DNA of 64,000 bases, taken from contig CM056880.1 of the NCBI GenBank assembly GCA_029876055.1, positions 62,001 through 126,000 of the forward strand, in the 5' to 3' direction. Shown piece by piece: positions 47,401 to 59,033 of the stretch. The position numbers and the translations under genes are program-made. Positions within the stretch are counted from its first letter, which is position 1, and each line of letters begins with the position of its first letter. The DNA is from Madurella fahalii (Eukaryota > Ascomycota > Sordariomycetes > Sordariales). Below the pieces are notes generated by a model that saw only the letters and a program-made list of their open reading frames with translations, had not been told where the DNA came from and made no database searches.

Positions 47401-48217
47401 GATCAAGCATCCAGCACCTTCCCCCCTGGCATATCCCGACTTGGCCCGATGATCGAAGGCGTAGGTCTTACCGGCGTCTGAGAAGAGACGAAGCTTGGCC
47501 ATGGACACCCAGATGTCGGGGTGGTTAATCAGGTGCGACGCCCCCACAATAGCCTGTTCGGACTCGCCGGCACGGATGCTCTGTACGGCAAGGTGTATGG
47601 CGTGCATGCTGGAGGAGCATGCGGTGTCGACAGTAAACGTCGGGCCACGCAAGTTGAAATAGTACGCCAGTCGTCCCGCAAGGAAGGCTCCCTGATTACT
47701 CGTGGCATCGAAACTGGGGATGTGGTCTAAGTCCCGCAGATTTCCGAAACGGTGTTCGGTGTAGTTGCCCCCGACAAACACGCCGATCTTTTCCCCAGAC
47801 ACGGACTCTTTTGGCATTCCGGCGTTCTCTAGGGCTTCATAAGCGCACTCTAGCAGCAGACGCTGCGCAGGGTCTAAGCGTAGTGACGGATTAGCAACTG
47901 CGAGGCTGTTAATGCAAGCGAGCCTTCAGTAACTTACCCATGGACTCTGCTTCCTTCTTGGTTATGTCGAAGAAGCCGGCATCAAACATGGAAGTGTCGT
48001 TCCTGATGAAGTACCCGCCTTGTGAGTTGAAACAACCCTTTTTGTCGGGGTTGGGGTGGTGATATGCCTTAGCACTAAACCGTTCAGGCGGAATCGTAGA
48101 CCAGCCGCTCCGTTTGCGGCAGAGCATCCGGTAGAACTCGCCGGGCGTCGACACATCTCCGGGCAGTCGGCAGGACATGCCCACGATAGCGATGGGCATG
48201 GGTTGTTGGTCTGCCAT
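41436..48217 (-). CDS. Highly reducing type I polyketide synthase (KS-AT-DH-ER-KR-ACP)
   Basis: Exons 48217-47938, 47873-42673, 42621-42304 and 42254-41436 give 2205 aa. KS (about 8-435) has DTACSSS with the nucleophile Cys179, HGTGT and NVGHLE. AT (about 535-850) has GQGAQW and GHSSGE with Ser627. DH (about 917-1240) keeps the second site HPSIIDAMFQ but reads LKEYQIQSQMVFP, so the catalytic His is replaced by Tyr953. A structural region follows without a visible methyltransferase. ER (about 1515-1820) has a degenerate cofactor loop (QLSGPVGVAA, near 1647). KR has GGTGGLG (near 1846) and SSAAG..GQAAYAAAN. ACP has YGLDSLTAIEL with Ser2162. No thioesterase, reductase or condensation domain follows, so release must happen in trans. 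The divergent FSH hydrolase at 49.9 kb is the obvious candidate. No regulator gene lies nearby. Confidence 0.95.
45295..45297 (-). other. Tyr953 codon in place of the dehydratase catalytic histidine
   Basis: The codon is TAC where DH domains have CAC/CAT in the 'WLrDH....vvFPgAgy' box. The surrounding residues (LPWLKE..IQSQMVFPVAG) align without gaps. A single C-to-T change would explain it. Confidence 0.75.
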
Positions 48218-49899
48218 GGTGCACGTTGTCGTACAAACGAGAGAATATGGCGATCAACACGGCAGCCTACAGGTATTGGGAATAAGGGAGTTTCTCGTTT
48301 GAACTCCTTACTCTGGAAGACGCTTCCTAGGGTTACTTATAAACGTTGACGATGGGGTCTGGACGTTTGGCATGTAGCCGTGGATATGCTCTAGCGCGAA
48401 GTTGGATTTCCCGCTCGCCATGCCCAAACGGCTTCCCACGCCTCACAGGCCCGCGTTTTGCAGCTTCGAGATGCATTCATGCTTGTTGATCGTACGCACG
48501 TCAAATGTATTTGGGTTCGACGTTCGCTCAACAGAGAGGCAGTTGCATCTCGAGAACCGGAACACCGCGACAGGCATCTGCCGTAGGAATCACTCGACGC
48601 CCGAGTAGCTGCAGGGCTCGGTGTGGCAATGAGAACCCATAATAGGCGCGTATTGGTGATGTGAGATGTAAGCGGTTAAGCAGTTAGGATGTAGCGGCGC
48701 TTCTCGCCTTATTTCCTCCCGCTCATCTTGTTAAAATGGAAATTCACAACCGGCGACTTACCTGGTGAGGGCGCTGAAACAAGTGGTTTGGGCCTAGAGT
48801 AAGCTCACCATTTCTAGGAGCGCAACAGTCCCAGCCTTCTGGACTAAGCACGTTCCAGGCATCAGACTTTACGCCCGATTTCTTATCCCCGTTGTGTACT
48901 AAGATATTCCGGGCCGGTGACAGCATGCTGGGGATGCCTCTCAAGCAGGCTGTGCGAAATTACCAGGGCACCAAGAATAAGCAAATGCAGCAGGGTGTAG
49001 TCTCCATATCAGCGCAATACAGGCTGGTAACACCAGCCTGACTACTCCAATGCCAACTCAAAACGCGATAACATAGTCAGATAGGATGTCTGTTGACTAC
49101 TGGTTTCAACAGACACTGTCCTTGCCGGGCGACAGGCTACGTCAAGACACGTCAGACAAACGCTCCTGGGACGGCTAACGGCCGCCTGGTTCGGCACAAA
49201 CCTTAAAGCCTGCGCTGACACGTGCTGTTCACATGTCCAGCTAGAGTTTGCCTACCTAGTAAAACGCAGCATACTGCATCTCCCTATCCGCATTCAGCGA
49301 AGCTGCAATTATCAATATCATGGTTTAATCAAGTTATATGATGTCCCAATACCTGGCACGCAGCACAAATCATGCAATACGTAACCAAAATCCAAAGTAT
49401 CAGAAATGGAAGGAAAAGAACAAGGTCGACTTGTTTCTATTCCCTTGACCCCCCGATAATGAAGGTAATTCCTTGATTCCAAGCGGCATAAAGCAGTGGA
49501 AAACTATGCATCCGTTCATGGAAAATAGATGGCGGACCCAGCAGTCAACTTGCAAGTCGCAAGGCCGCGTTACCGCACACGCAATCCACCGACCCAGCCC
49601 CGGCGTCGCCTTAGCCGACATGCTTTAAAGTATGCATGTCAGTAGCAGGCTCCTAGAGATGCGCAGAAGAGAGATGAGTTGCGTCAGCACTCAAATAACA
49701 TAGATAACACTCGTCCCCGCCACCTACCAGTCGACACGGTATTCGGCAAGCCGTTCGCCATTGCTTGCAATGCGTTTGTTGAACCCATTTTAGCCTTCTG
49801 CTATTGCTTCTTACCATCCACACTCTTTTGTTTACCATACCGCCGAAGGTCGGGGTTACCATTCGTCGAGCTAACCCAGAAATTGGCCGCTATCTCGCC
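48218..49899. promoter_or_regulatory. Divergent intergenic region of PKS and FSH hydrolase
   Basis: 1.68 kb without a supported gene between the head-to-head start codons. It should carry the control sites of both genes. No specific binding site was identified by eye. Confidence 0.5.
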
Positions 49900-50874
49900 A
49901 TGAGATTTCTTTGCCTCCCAGGGGCCTATGGCAGTGCGAAGGCAAGTTAATCTTGAGACCTGGGTCCAAACACAGTGCCCCTGAAGATTACTTTGATAAG
50001 GCTAAGGTGTTGGAGTAGAATTTCCGTGTCCAGCTAGGGCCCTTGGCAGAGGAGATTGAGAGGCGGGGCCTTGCAACATTCACGTACACCCAGGGCGCGC
50101 ACGAGGTCGAACCGCCGAAAGGGTGGGAGGATTACTTCGGCTCGCGGCCATTATATCGATTCCTAGACACGCGCCAGGGCGACAATTTTGACAGTTTGCG
50201 TCGTATACGGTACGTGCCACACAGTATGAACGCTGAGGACGCCATGCGCATGTTTCAGAACTGCGGTGAAGGCGAAGACTGGCATCAGCAAGTTTGGCGC
50301 GAGGCGCTCGACGGTGTAATCAAAACGGTCGACGAGAACCCTGAGGTTGATGCCATCATTGGGTACTCTGAAGGCGCCATGGTGGGTGCCAGTCTGGTGG
50401 TCGAAGAGGCCATGCGCGAGAAGAGGACCGGTCGTCCGCGACGAATTAAGGTAACTGTTGAAACGTACACCCCATAAAGGTCCTGAATACTTTGACTAAT
50501 CGGTTTTACAGTTCGCAGTCTTCATATCCGGCGCACCGCCCCTGAAATTTGAGGGAAAGGATCGCATCATTGCGCAGCTCGCTGACGAAGCTGGCGTCGT
50601 TATCGATATTCCCACATTCCACATCTTTGGCTGCGACGACGCTTTCCTGAGTTCAGCCGTTGCCTTATTTAACGTGTGCGAGCCGGCGGAGGCCACTCTG
50701 TATGACCATGGTCTTGGTCATGTCGTGCCTCGCGATGCCGAGAATGTCCATATGTTGGGGGATATATTGGAGGAGTTGCTACCCAAGATCCAGAACGGGA
50801 ATTCCAGGGAAGAGGGTACCTCTCGTTCAACTCAGGGCCAGAACCCCAATGGGATGGGGATGAGCGGTTACTAG
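49900..50874 (+). CDS. FSH-family serine hydrolase (LovG/FSH1-like), candidate polyketide-releasing thioesterase
   Basis: Exons 49900-49941, 50019-50450 and 50512-50874 give 278 aa. The short first exon MRFLCLPGAYGSAK is the classic FSH N-terminus. Its intron uses a GC donor (AAG|gcaagt) and joins NFRVQLGPLAEEIERRG. The catalytic serine is Ser131 in GYSEGAM, with the acid in FGCDDAF and the histidine in DHGLGHVVPR. FSH hydrolases are alpha/beta-fold esterases. Members encoded beside HR-PKS genes (LovG for LovB is the known case) free the chain from the ACP. Placement divergent from a TE-less HR-PKS supports that role here. The C-terminal 30 residues are Ser/Gly/Asn-rich and probably disordered. 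Confidence 0.9.
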
Positions 50875-51906
50875 GGGGAAGGTGGGGGTTATTACCAGTG
50901 GTAAGCTTGATCGGCAGTGTCGGGCTTGATGCAGGCTTCCAAGACTGCCCTGATTCTCAGAAGCGCCAGGGAAATATTCGAGGACGGTGTGTTGATTATG
51001 AGTAATTACTCGGCAACCTACGCATCTCCTCAGGTGCGTGTCGCTAAGAGAATATAAGAGATAGAAGTGGGTTAGGTTCGGATGTAAGCTGTAGACGTTG
51101 GGATTTCTTGCATATTTAATTATGTACAGATACCTGTTCGCTGTAGCCAGTTGGCGATTCGAGAGGAGAGTAGGGCACATTGTTTGTTTGCCTTCTGTTC
51201 GCTCAGCCTCATCCTTGTAGTCCAATAGTAACAGTTTAGACTCACCGAGGCGTTGAAACAATTGTTTGGCGGATCGGAATGAAATTCCGACCTCTCTGAC
51301 CTCCCTAACTTTCTTCCTCTTCTAGTTTCGTTTTCTTATAGCCCTTTTGCGCCCACTTCCATTTCTTGAGAAAACGGGTCAAACGTAGTTGCTGGCCAAA
51401 TGCGGGTAATAGTTATTAAAACAAAGCGGGACAATTGAAGGTGAAGCGGATCGCAGCGGGACACTAATTAGTAGAATGTCACAAGAAATCCCAACGGAAA
51501 AATCTGGGTTCTCTGTCCCTCGATTGACAATGAGGGCAAATCTTTATTGCATAATTGTATACTCATTCGTGTTATCAGCCCCTGGAAACTGCCGGTGGTG
51601 TGCAGCGGGCTTCAGCCCGGCCGAATACAGCCCGGTCTTATTACCCGACTTGACAAAGACTGGCAGAGCGATGGCGGGACTGCGGCTCAGCACAATGGAA
51701 CACCAATCCGAACCTCCAATTCTCGCCCCACGTCTTATTATTAGAATGGTTTCGGGGGCTGGAATGCTTGGTATTTTACGCTGCTCGTGCTCAATGACTT
51801 GAAGAAGAGATACATTAATACAAGTGATGAGAGCTCTTGATTGAGCCTGGACCTGCCACAATCTTAGACTGATGACAACCTAACCCTGAAGCGTGATCCT
51901 GTTGCT
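50875..51906. other. Intergenic, no gene seen
   Basis: 1 kb between tandem plus-strand genes. Frames here are short and unlike proteins. Confidence 0.5.
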
Positions 51907-52986
51907 ATGTGCTTGGAGAAGCGAATGGAGCCTTATCATCACTCCATGTACCCGCTGCTCTTCGTAGTAGCGGCGCTCTTCACGGCTCTAACCTACTGCA
52001 TCAAGCGGAGCAAGCTCATCACTACCATGTTTTGGCTACAAAAAGACGAGGAAAGGATATCGGAAACGCAGTACTTTATTCTTTCTGACCAACGCCGAAT
52101 CGCGTTCGCTGTCTACGGCGCCTCAAACGCTTCTCTGACGGTCCTCTACTTTCACGGCACACCATCATCACATCACGAGGCGTTTCTTCTCTCCGAGGCC
52201 GGAAGACGATACGGCATCCGCATTATCTCACCTTCTCGCCCGGGAAGTGGCGGTTCGGATTTCCGCCCGGATGTCTCCCTGCTTGATTATCCGGACGACA
52301 TCCTCGCCTTGGTTGATCATCTCAGAATCCCGCATTTCGGTATCATAGCCGTGTCTGGCGGCGCCCCTTACGCATTTGCCTGTTGGAAACGCATCTCGCG
52401 CTCCCGACTTACGGGTCTGGGAATCATCGCAGGTATATACCCCGTTGCGACTCTCGGCACGGATGGAATGAAGCTCCCCTCGCGGTTGATGCTGCGCATT
52501 GCGACGTGGTTCCCATGGATTGTAGCCTGGCTTATTGACAAGCAGTTGGGTGCTGTGGCGCGGGACAAGGATGAGAAGAAGATGGAGGCGTTATTGGTGG
52601 CGGATATGCGGCAGGATTCGTCAGTAGGACAGAATGAGAAGGTGGCCTGGGAGGCGGCCAGGCCCGAGATCCGGAGGGCCATAGTCACGAGTGTCCGAGA
52701 GGGCGTCAAGTATGGGGGAAAAGGGATTGCATGGGAGATGAGGTTGCTTGGTAGTCGTTGGGGTTTCGATCTGGACGAGATCCAGCCTAACAGAAAAGGA
52801 GAGCTTGTCATGTGGCATGGAGATGCAGATGCCAACGTCCCGCTGGTTATGGCGGAGAGGGCAGCGGCACGTCTGGGGAAGCATGCCGAACTGAGGATTA
52901 TTGAGGGGCAAGGGCATGGTACCTTGACCTTGCACAAGGCGGATGAGGTTATGAGTACGATGAAGGCGAACAGTTGGCGCCGTTGA
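51907..52986 (+). CDS. Alpha/beta hydrolase with N-terminal membrane anchor
   Basis: A single exon of 359 aa. A hydrophobic segment YPLLFVVAALFTALTYC lies at residues about 14-30. The hydrolase fold shows an HG oxyanion motif in LYFHGTPSS, RPGSGGSD, the nucleophile elbow AVSGGAP with Ser150, the acid in WHGDADANVPL, and the histidine in EGQGHGTLTL. Such fungal hydrolases act on esters or epoxides; the substrate cannot be read from sequence. Between the FSH hydrolase and the P450 it may belong to the polyketide locus, but it could equally be an unrelated neighbour. ATG 51907 is the first in frame; a second at 51925 would also keep the anchor. Confidence 0.85.
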   Translation: MCLEKRMEPYHHSMYPLLFVVAALFTALTYCIKRSKLITTMFWLQKDEERISETQYFILSDQRRIAFAVYGASNASLTVLYFHGTPSSHHEAFLLSEAGRRYGIRIISPSRPGSGGSDFRPDVSLLDYPDDILALVDHLRIPHFGIIAVSGGAPYAFACWKRISRSRLTGLGIIAGIYPVATLGTDGMKLPSRLMLRIATWFPWIVAWLIDKQLGAVARDKDEKKMEALLVADMRQDSSVGQNEKVAWEAARPEIRRAIVTSVREGVKYGGKGIAWEMRLLGSRWGFDLDEIQPNRKGELVMWHGDADANVPLVMAERAAARLGKHAELRIIEGQGHGTLTLHKADEVMSTMKANSWRR

Positions 52987-55045
52987 CCATTGAAACCGGT
53001 GGGCCTCTGTTATACCGAGATGTTCTCTATGGACGAAATGCAAGGGATTTATGCTATGGATATGCGGCAGAATCCAAGGTAGTCAGAGCAGAGGGTTTTA
53101 GTCTATTACTGAGTACAGTTTACGAACAAACGTCCGTTTAGTATACGGATACTTGGACCCGAGGCCGGCCCCTCATTATCTCTGCGTCGATGCCTTATCA
53201 TCCCAGGCGGCCGTGAATGCTTAGTCAAGTAGGTGATAACCCCTGCGGTCTGAAGTCAGATAGTATTAAGCTGGACTCACAACACATCTATCAATAGCAG
53301 TAACATTCGGCACTGGGAACCGACTGAAGATAGCGCAGTACTTATTGGCCGTAAACCACAGACGCGAAGTGCCATCCCTCAACTATGTACGATGTCAGGG
53401 TGGGATGCTTCAAAATAGAGCCAAGGGTGCCAGTCCCAAGCTAGACTATGCATCAAAAACGTTGAGGAATGGCAAGGTGTCCAAGGGCGGTACTGAACTA
53501 ATTACGCCGAGTTGCCGATGATGAATTAAGTGACACACTCCAATTACCATCCACGAGCAACTTATTCCAAATTAGGCGCGATAAAGGGAACGATAGGTCA
53601 TCAAATCAAATTCCATTCAGTAGCTTAAAGCAACTTTTGGATGTGTTAGGTAAGATACCTAACGTATTGCGCACTGCATCCCACCCACAGAAGGCCAGTG
53701 TCTTAACTATCCCAAAGCAAATCAAGTCCGTTCCCGAGGCAACAAAACGATAAAAGTACAAAATATACTTGCTCGACGAGTCCGCTTGTGCCGGCGCACA
53801 CAGTGAGATAATATTACAGTTCAAAACTGGTTTGTTTGTTAGCGTTCCTTAGACAGGGCTCCAACCTCGAATTTCAAGAGATCGGAGCTTGCTCGCTAAC
53901 AAAGAAGTTTTAATACGACAGAACCGAAACGTGGGTAGATCCGGGCGTTGAACACTGCGTTTCCCACTTCTCTCCAGGTCTTTTCAGTCATGCACTAATT
54001 ACTGTAGTGAAGACTGTCCCGACTAAGTCCGGTGTCAGACTGGGATGGTGAAAATCTGGATCTTCGATCTTAGCGCAAGCTGAAGAACAGACGCTAAAAG
54101 AGCAAGGATCCTCTTCCTGTGCACTCCTTATCGCTGTACTGTACGATACTCGGCGATCATTAGAGGCCTCCGCCGTAGGTTGGTCAAATTGCTCGCTGTG
54201 GGACGATTGACATCGCCTATGCGGGTCACCAACCGTCAACCTCACACAACGGCCGAGCGAGCTTTCTACCTTACGCTAGGTGAAGATGCCCTGTCTCACC
54301 CCAAAGGGTTGATGAACGCATGACTTGCAAATTAATAAGGTTGTCCCCGCAAGAAAAATCTCCTGATCGCTTGGGAGAGGCGCTAGACGAGTCAGATTCG
54401 GTGGGCCGAACCACACTGGATTGTGCAGGATCGGGAACCAGGAAAATGCGTCCAGTCAGTCATATGCCAGCTCTGAGCGATGCGGTCGCCAAATAAATTT
54501 GGAGGGCTTCTGCTATCTCCCCAAATCTCGGACTGGGGCCCAGTCATATGGACCACTCTAATATGCAGATCATGTTGGCTTGACGAATTGTGGTTGCATC
54601 CCATTTTGAGCCCTCAGACTGTGGGTTTGGGTTTGGATGGTAAAATTCTGGCTGTAGATCTTTGAATGAAGTGACGGGCTATCAGCATGGTTCTAATTAC
54701 GGACTGAGGGGCTTTACTAGCATCGAGGCCTCGGTTTGCTAGCTTCCCCAGGGACCCCCTGTCGTGCTGGAGCTAATCTCCGGGAGGTGTATGTTTGTCG
54801 GGTTGCCCCACGATCCCTTGCACCCCGTCTTTGGGCAAAAGATCCAGGCGGGGGGCCATACGCCGTGTTGGTATACATGTAACCGTCTCTGGACTCATTG
54901 TGCGGCATACGGTCGCGGTTATTGGATCGATGCCAAACCAAAACTATCCACCGCCGGTCCATAGGACTTGAACACTATTTGTTTGTCCCGAGGTTCTTCA
55001 GATCCGGCTTGCGCCTAACACACTCGCAGAAGCCAGCCCAGAATC
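52987..55045. other. 2-kb intergenic region, no gene seen
   Basis: No protein-like frame or recognisable repeat was found. Confidence 0.5.
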
Positions 55046-57510
55046 ATGGAGACGGCAGCCACAGGCCGGCTGGCTCAGTATCTCGGCCATGTCGTGCCTG
55101 TAACGTCCGACCCGACGTTGCTAGGACTGAGCTACCTCATTAGTTTCATCGGCGCTGCGTCAACCCTCGAACTGATCAACCGACGGACCTCATGGAAGGG
55201 ATACTACAACAAGTACTTTCTAATCTCCGCCTCGGTTGTTTAATGGAAGCAGCGAGTACTTACTTGTGAGGCAGTCTCCTACTCTTGGGTGCGTCCGTCA
55301 CGATGGGGGGTGTAGCCATCTGGAGCATGGTACGTGTCACTCAGAACTGGCACAATTCAACCCGCACGTCTTAGTGACACGACTGGTATTGATTACAGCA
55401 TTACATTGGCAACCGCGCAACGAGGTTGCTAGACGGCGAACCTGATCTTCAAATCGTGTATTCAGTTCAAGTTACCATCGCTTCTTTCTTCGTGCCGGTT
55501 CTTGTCCTGCTTCTGGCTTTCTTCGTTGTTAGTAGTCCCAATAATTACAAGGACGAGGTCAACTGGTGGCGCATAGGCATCTCAGGGACGCTCTCGGGAG
55601 GCGCGATTTGTGGCATGCACTATCTTGGGAATGCATCCATTAGCAACTATCGTTGCGATTATGCCGCTGCTAATGTCACAGGCTCTACCGTCATTGCTGC
55701 TGTGGCGAGCACCATTGCCCCCGCACGCTTCTTTGTTTTCAGGAGTGCATGGACTAGCTCCTGGTGGAAACGAGTTGGGTGCGCTATCGTGCTCGCCGGC
55801 ACCGTATCGGGCATGCACTGGTGCGCTGCTACGGGCACGGCGGGGGCTCGCCATACCACTGCCATTGTTGTCTCTTGCCTCGTAAGCCAACCCTTTGCCC
55901 CGTGGGAACTCTCCAATGCTTACACAGACATCTTAAGGCCTTCGCTGCGTGTCTAATCATTGCCGGGTCGGCTGTCTACTCGGCTCGGACTCGCAAGAGT
56001 TATGCTAACGGGGCGCAGAAGATTACGCTCGCCGCGGCCATCTTTGACCAACAAGAGAGGATCTTAGTGACACCTGATGGTCTTCTACCGAGCGAAGTTG
56101 TCACGACTACCTTTCTGCAAAAAGTGAGAAGTTGCCGTGCCGGCCCATTATTCAGTCATCTCGGTGTCAGAGCGCTAACAAGAACTCAAGACACATCATG
56201 AAACCTTCACCACCGAGCATCCACTTTTCCAATGGATCTTCGAAGCATCCCGCAATTGGGCCAGTATATCTACCCTTTTGGAGAAAACGAAACAGCACCT
56301 GGCCGGGTTTCCGCATCACGGGCGTAATGTGAGGACAGCCATCGAGTTGGTTGATCAGGAGGGCTACATCATTGACGACTATGACACTGTCTTTTGTGAA
56401 CTTTTTTGCCTGGCTGCCGCGTCTTTGGCAAATAAGATGGATGAGGACCTTGTGGATGACGGCATCCTCTGGGATGAGATCCTGATGACGGGTGGGCGTG
56501 GGACCACGGACTCAATCGGCGAAGGATCAGCAAACCCGTACCGCGGAGACTCGGTAGCAACCCTCAAACGGGATGTGGATGACCTGGTCGAGAAGGGCAT
56601 GATGTCGGGAAGGTGGCGCGGTTGCGGTTACCTGATGTTCCTGGTACGCCGGGCGGACAGTGACTACGTCGTCGACCACCTGGCTGCGTCTGGTTATCGC
56701 TTCGCCGAGCCGCATCAGGTGTCACACATCATCGGGTCAAAGATGCAAATCAGAACCCCGAAATTCGAGCAAAAGCTACAGGACATGGAACGGTACGCCA
56801 GGGGAACGATGCTGGATCCTGGAGTGCACATCGGCCTTTTTGCAGCCAGGGCAAAAGTTCATCAAGCTGGGTTTGAAGTGCTTGTCAGAAGGCAGGCAAG
56901 GAACCTCCTCCCAAGCGTGAAGCTATCTTTGGACCGTCTCGAACCCGCACACGTTGAGGTCACCTTGGGATTGGACGGCATGTCACTTAGTGCCATTCAA
57001 CAGCACTTGCGGCGTGCTGGCAAGCCACTAGATCCGAGACATACAGCGTTCGGTGCGTTGCTTTACAATGGAATCCAAAACCTCAAGAGTTCGCTTGACG
57101 ACCCCGTCATTGTCAACGACGCTAAATTAGTGGCACAAGTCGCTCAGGTTTCGTGCACTTTGGCATCCGAAAGTCACACCGAGCTATCAACGTGTGCATT
57201 TATCGCCTTTATCATCATGATACCCATTCATGTCGGCGTCACTGCTCCCGCACACGAGTTCATCCCACTCCATTTCTTTAAGACGCAACAGCTCGTGTTC
57301 AAGAATTCGCCCCATAGCGCCGCCTTCGCGCGATCGATGCATCGCAGGATCTTATTAGCCCAGGGGCAGGTAACACCTCGACCGAGAAACGCGTTATTGT
57401 CATCTGCCGGTCTATCGGGGTTTGCCTCAGCACTTCGGTCACATCTGTTGTCGCCATTGAAACGAGATGCGTCTCACTCATTGTCTACGAACCATCAGAG
57501 TTACCGGTGA
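55046..57510 (+). CDS. MHYT-domain integral membrane protein with large cytoplasmic C-terminal region
   Basis: Exons 55046-55212, 55275-55329, 55399-55881, 55938-56123 and 56191-57510 give 736 aa. Three copies of the MHYT motif lie in successive transmembrane helices: WSMHYIGN, CGMHYLGN and SGMHWCAATGT. MHYT domains are proposed to bind copper and sense O2, CO or NO; in bacteria they are usually linked to signalling outputs. After about seven helices a 480-residue soluble part follows (RNVRTAIELVDQEGYIIDDYD, PSVKLSLDRLEP), typical of fungal MHYT proteins. The C-terminus is uncertain. A GTAACA donor at 57369 with an acceptor near 57500 would replace the last residues by LPVTWELGQASSA. Its output is not known. 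Confidence 0.78.
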
Positions 57511-59033
57511 CGTGGGAACTGGGGCAGGCTAGTTCCGCCTAGTAACGAGCAGATAACTCTAACTCCTTGCGAGGGAAGCGCCTTATCGCTACCGCTGCAT
57601 GGCGGAAGCCGTGGAGATTATGAGCGCGATTCCGACGCCTTAGACGAGACTAAATCGGTACCACACGAAGGACCTGCTCCGGAAACGGGGAAAGAGAGCC
57701 CATGAAGACAGCATCCGTCAAAGTTGTCGTTGGGCGGCATATTGATTTCCCAAGAAGTGGTGGTCGAAGTTGGAGAGGTAAAGCATCCAGCAGCTTCGGG
57801 GCAGCGTGAAACGTTAAACGGTGCCAGCGGCTTAAAACGCCAGAAGAGCAGGCGGGGACTGGGAAGTGCGGGGAGTCGAGGCAGCCAGAACCCCCTTACA
57901 TATGACCGAGCTGCTGAGTCCAACGATGCCCGGCTGTCCTTGGGGTGGCAGTTGAAGTAAAGAAAGAGGGCGATGCGGTAACAACATTTGTCGATGATCT
58001 CTTCTCTAGCTGCATTGATACCCCCGGCCGCATGTAATTGCAAGATGCGTTCCGTAGGATCGCATTCATATACATAGTTCGTGCCCAAATAAACCTTTGA
58101 TGTGGTACTCTGTATTGTTCACGACTTATACATGTTGAGGAGAGATGTGAGAGTTCAGGTAATTAATAATTACTGCTGGGTTTGGTCGTGGTACTTCAGC
58201 AAGGGCAGTGCTAGGAACCTTTTAGTGTCGCATGCCGTTTGGATGATCACTTCATTTGAGAAGAATTCTAGCCTAACTTTCCGCGTGCATGAGGGGTAAT
58301 TACGGTGAATTAGACTTGAGAGTTCAAGAGGTCGGTAGAAGGAAGAGGGAGAGGGGCGGTTCCACTTCCATGGTTTCGGGCAGTTGCGGGGCTCTCGGGA
58401 CTCTCACTCGGGTTCCATGCATAGTATTTACGCGCAGCGCTGCAATGGCTCAACATGTACTGTAACAGTTGGTGGCCATCGCGGCCTTTACATGCTAGGA
58501 AATGTCCGGGCCAGCAGTACGGAGGTAGAATCAATCATCAGACAATCAATCCTAAGACTTTGCGCTTGCATTCAGCGGTCCTTAGCCAGCTCCAGCAGCG
58601 ACATCAGCCAACCGGCACGGGCTGCGGATGATCTGCCCGCGGCCAAGACCTCAGCTCTGATCATCGGCGTCCGCTAGTCGCTTTATGGCACATTACCGTC
58701 GATCATCTGCCCTCCGGCCCGTCAGAGGTCGCCGCGAGGGCCGAAAAGCATGCAGGTCTCAGCTTTGGTAACCACAACACCGGCAAACGAGTGGCTGGCC
58801 GTGACCGGGACAGAGTGTGATAAACCATGCGACAAATTCGGTTGCATCGCCCATTGGAGACGCCGCCTATGCGCACTAGTCGTCCGAGACTGGAATGGTG
58901 ATTGCGGGACTTGTCGCACGGCCCTGGTTCCGACTGCCAAATGTTAAAGTTGAGACATGCTGCACTGCGGGCACGGGGGAATGCGCTTCTCTGCCGTGCT
59001 TCAATTTCCATTTGAGTTGGCTCTTCATCCACC
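57511..59033. other. 1.5-kb intergenic region, no gene seen
   Basis: A 156-codon minus frame at 57618-58088 has no domain character and is left out. Confidence 0.5.

Noticed and set aside
57618..58088. 156-codon minus-strand open frame
   Set aside because: No domain, no splice context, proline/serine/cysteine mix typical of chance frames in GC-rich DNA.
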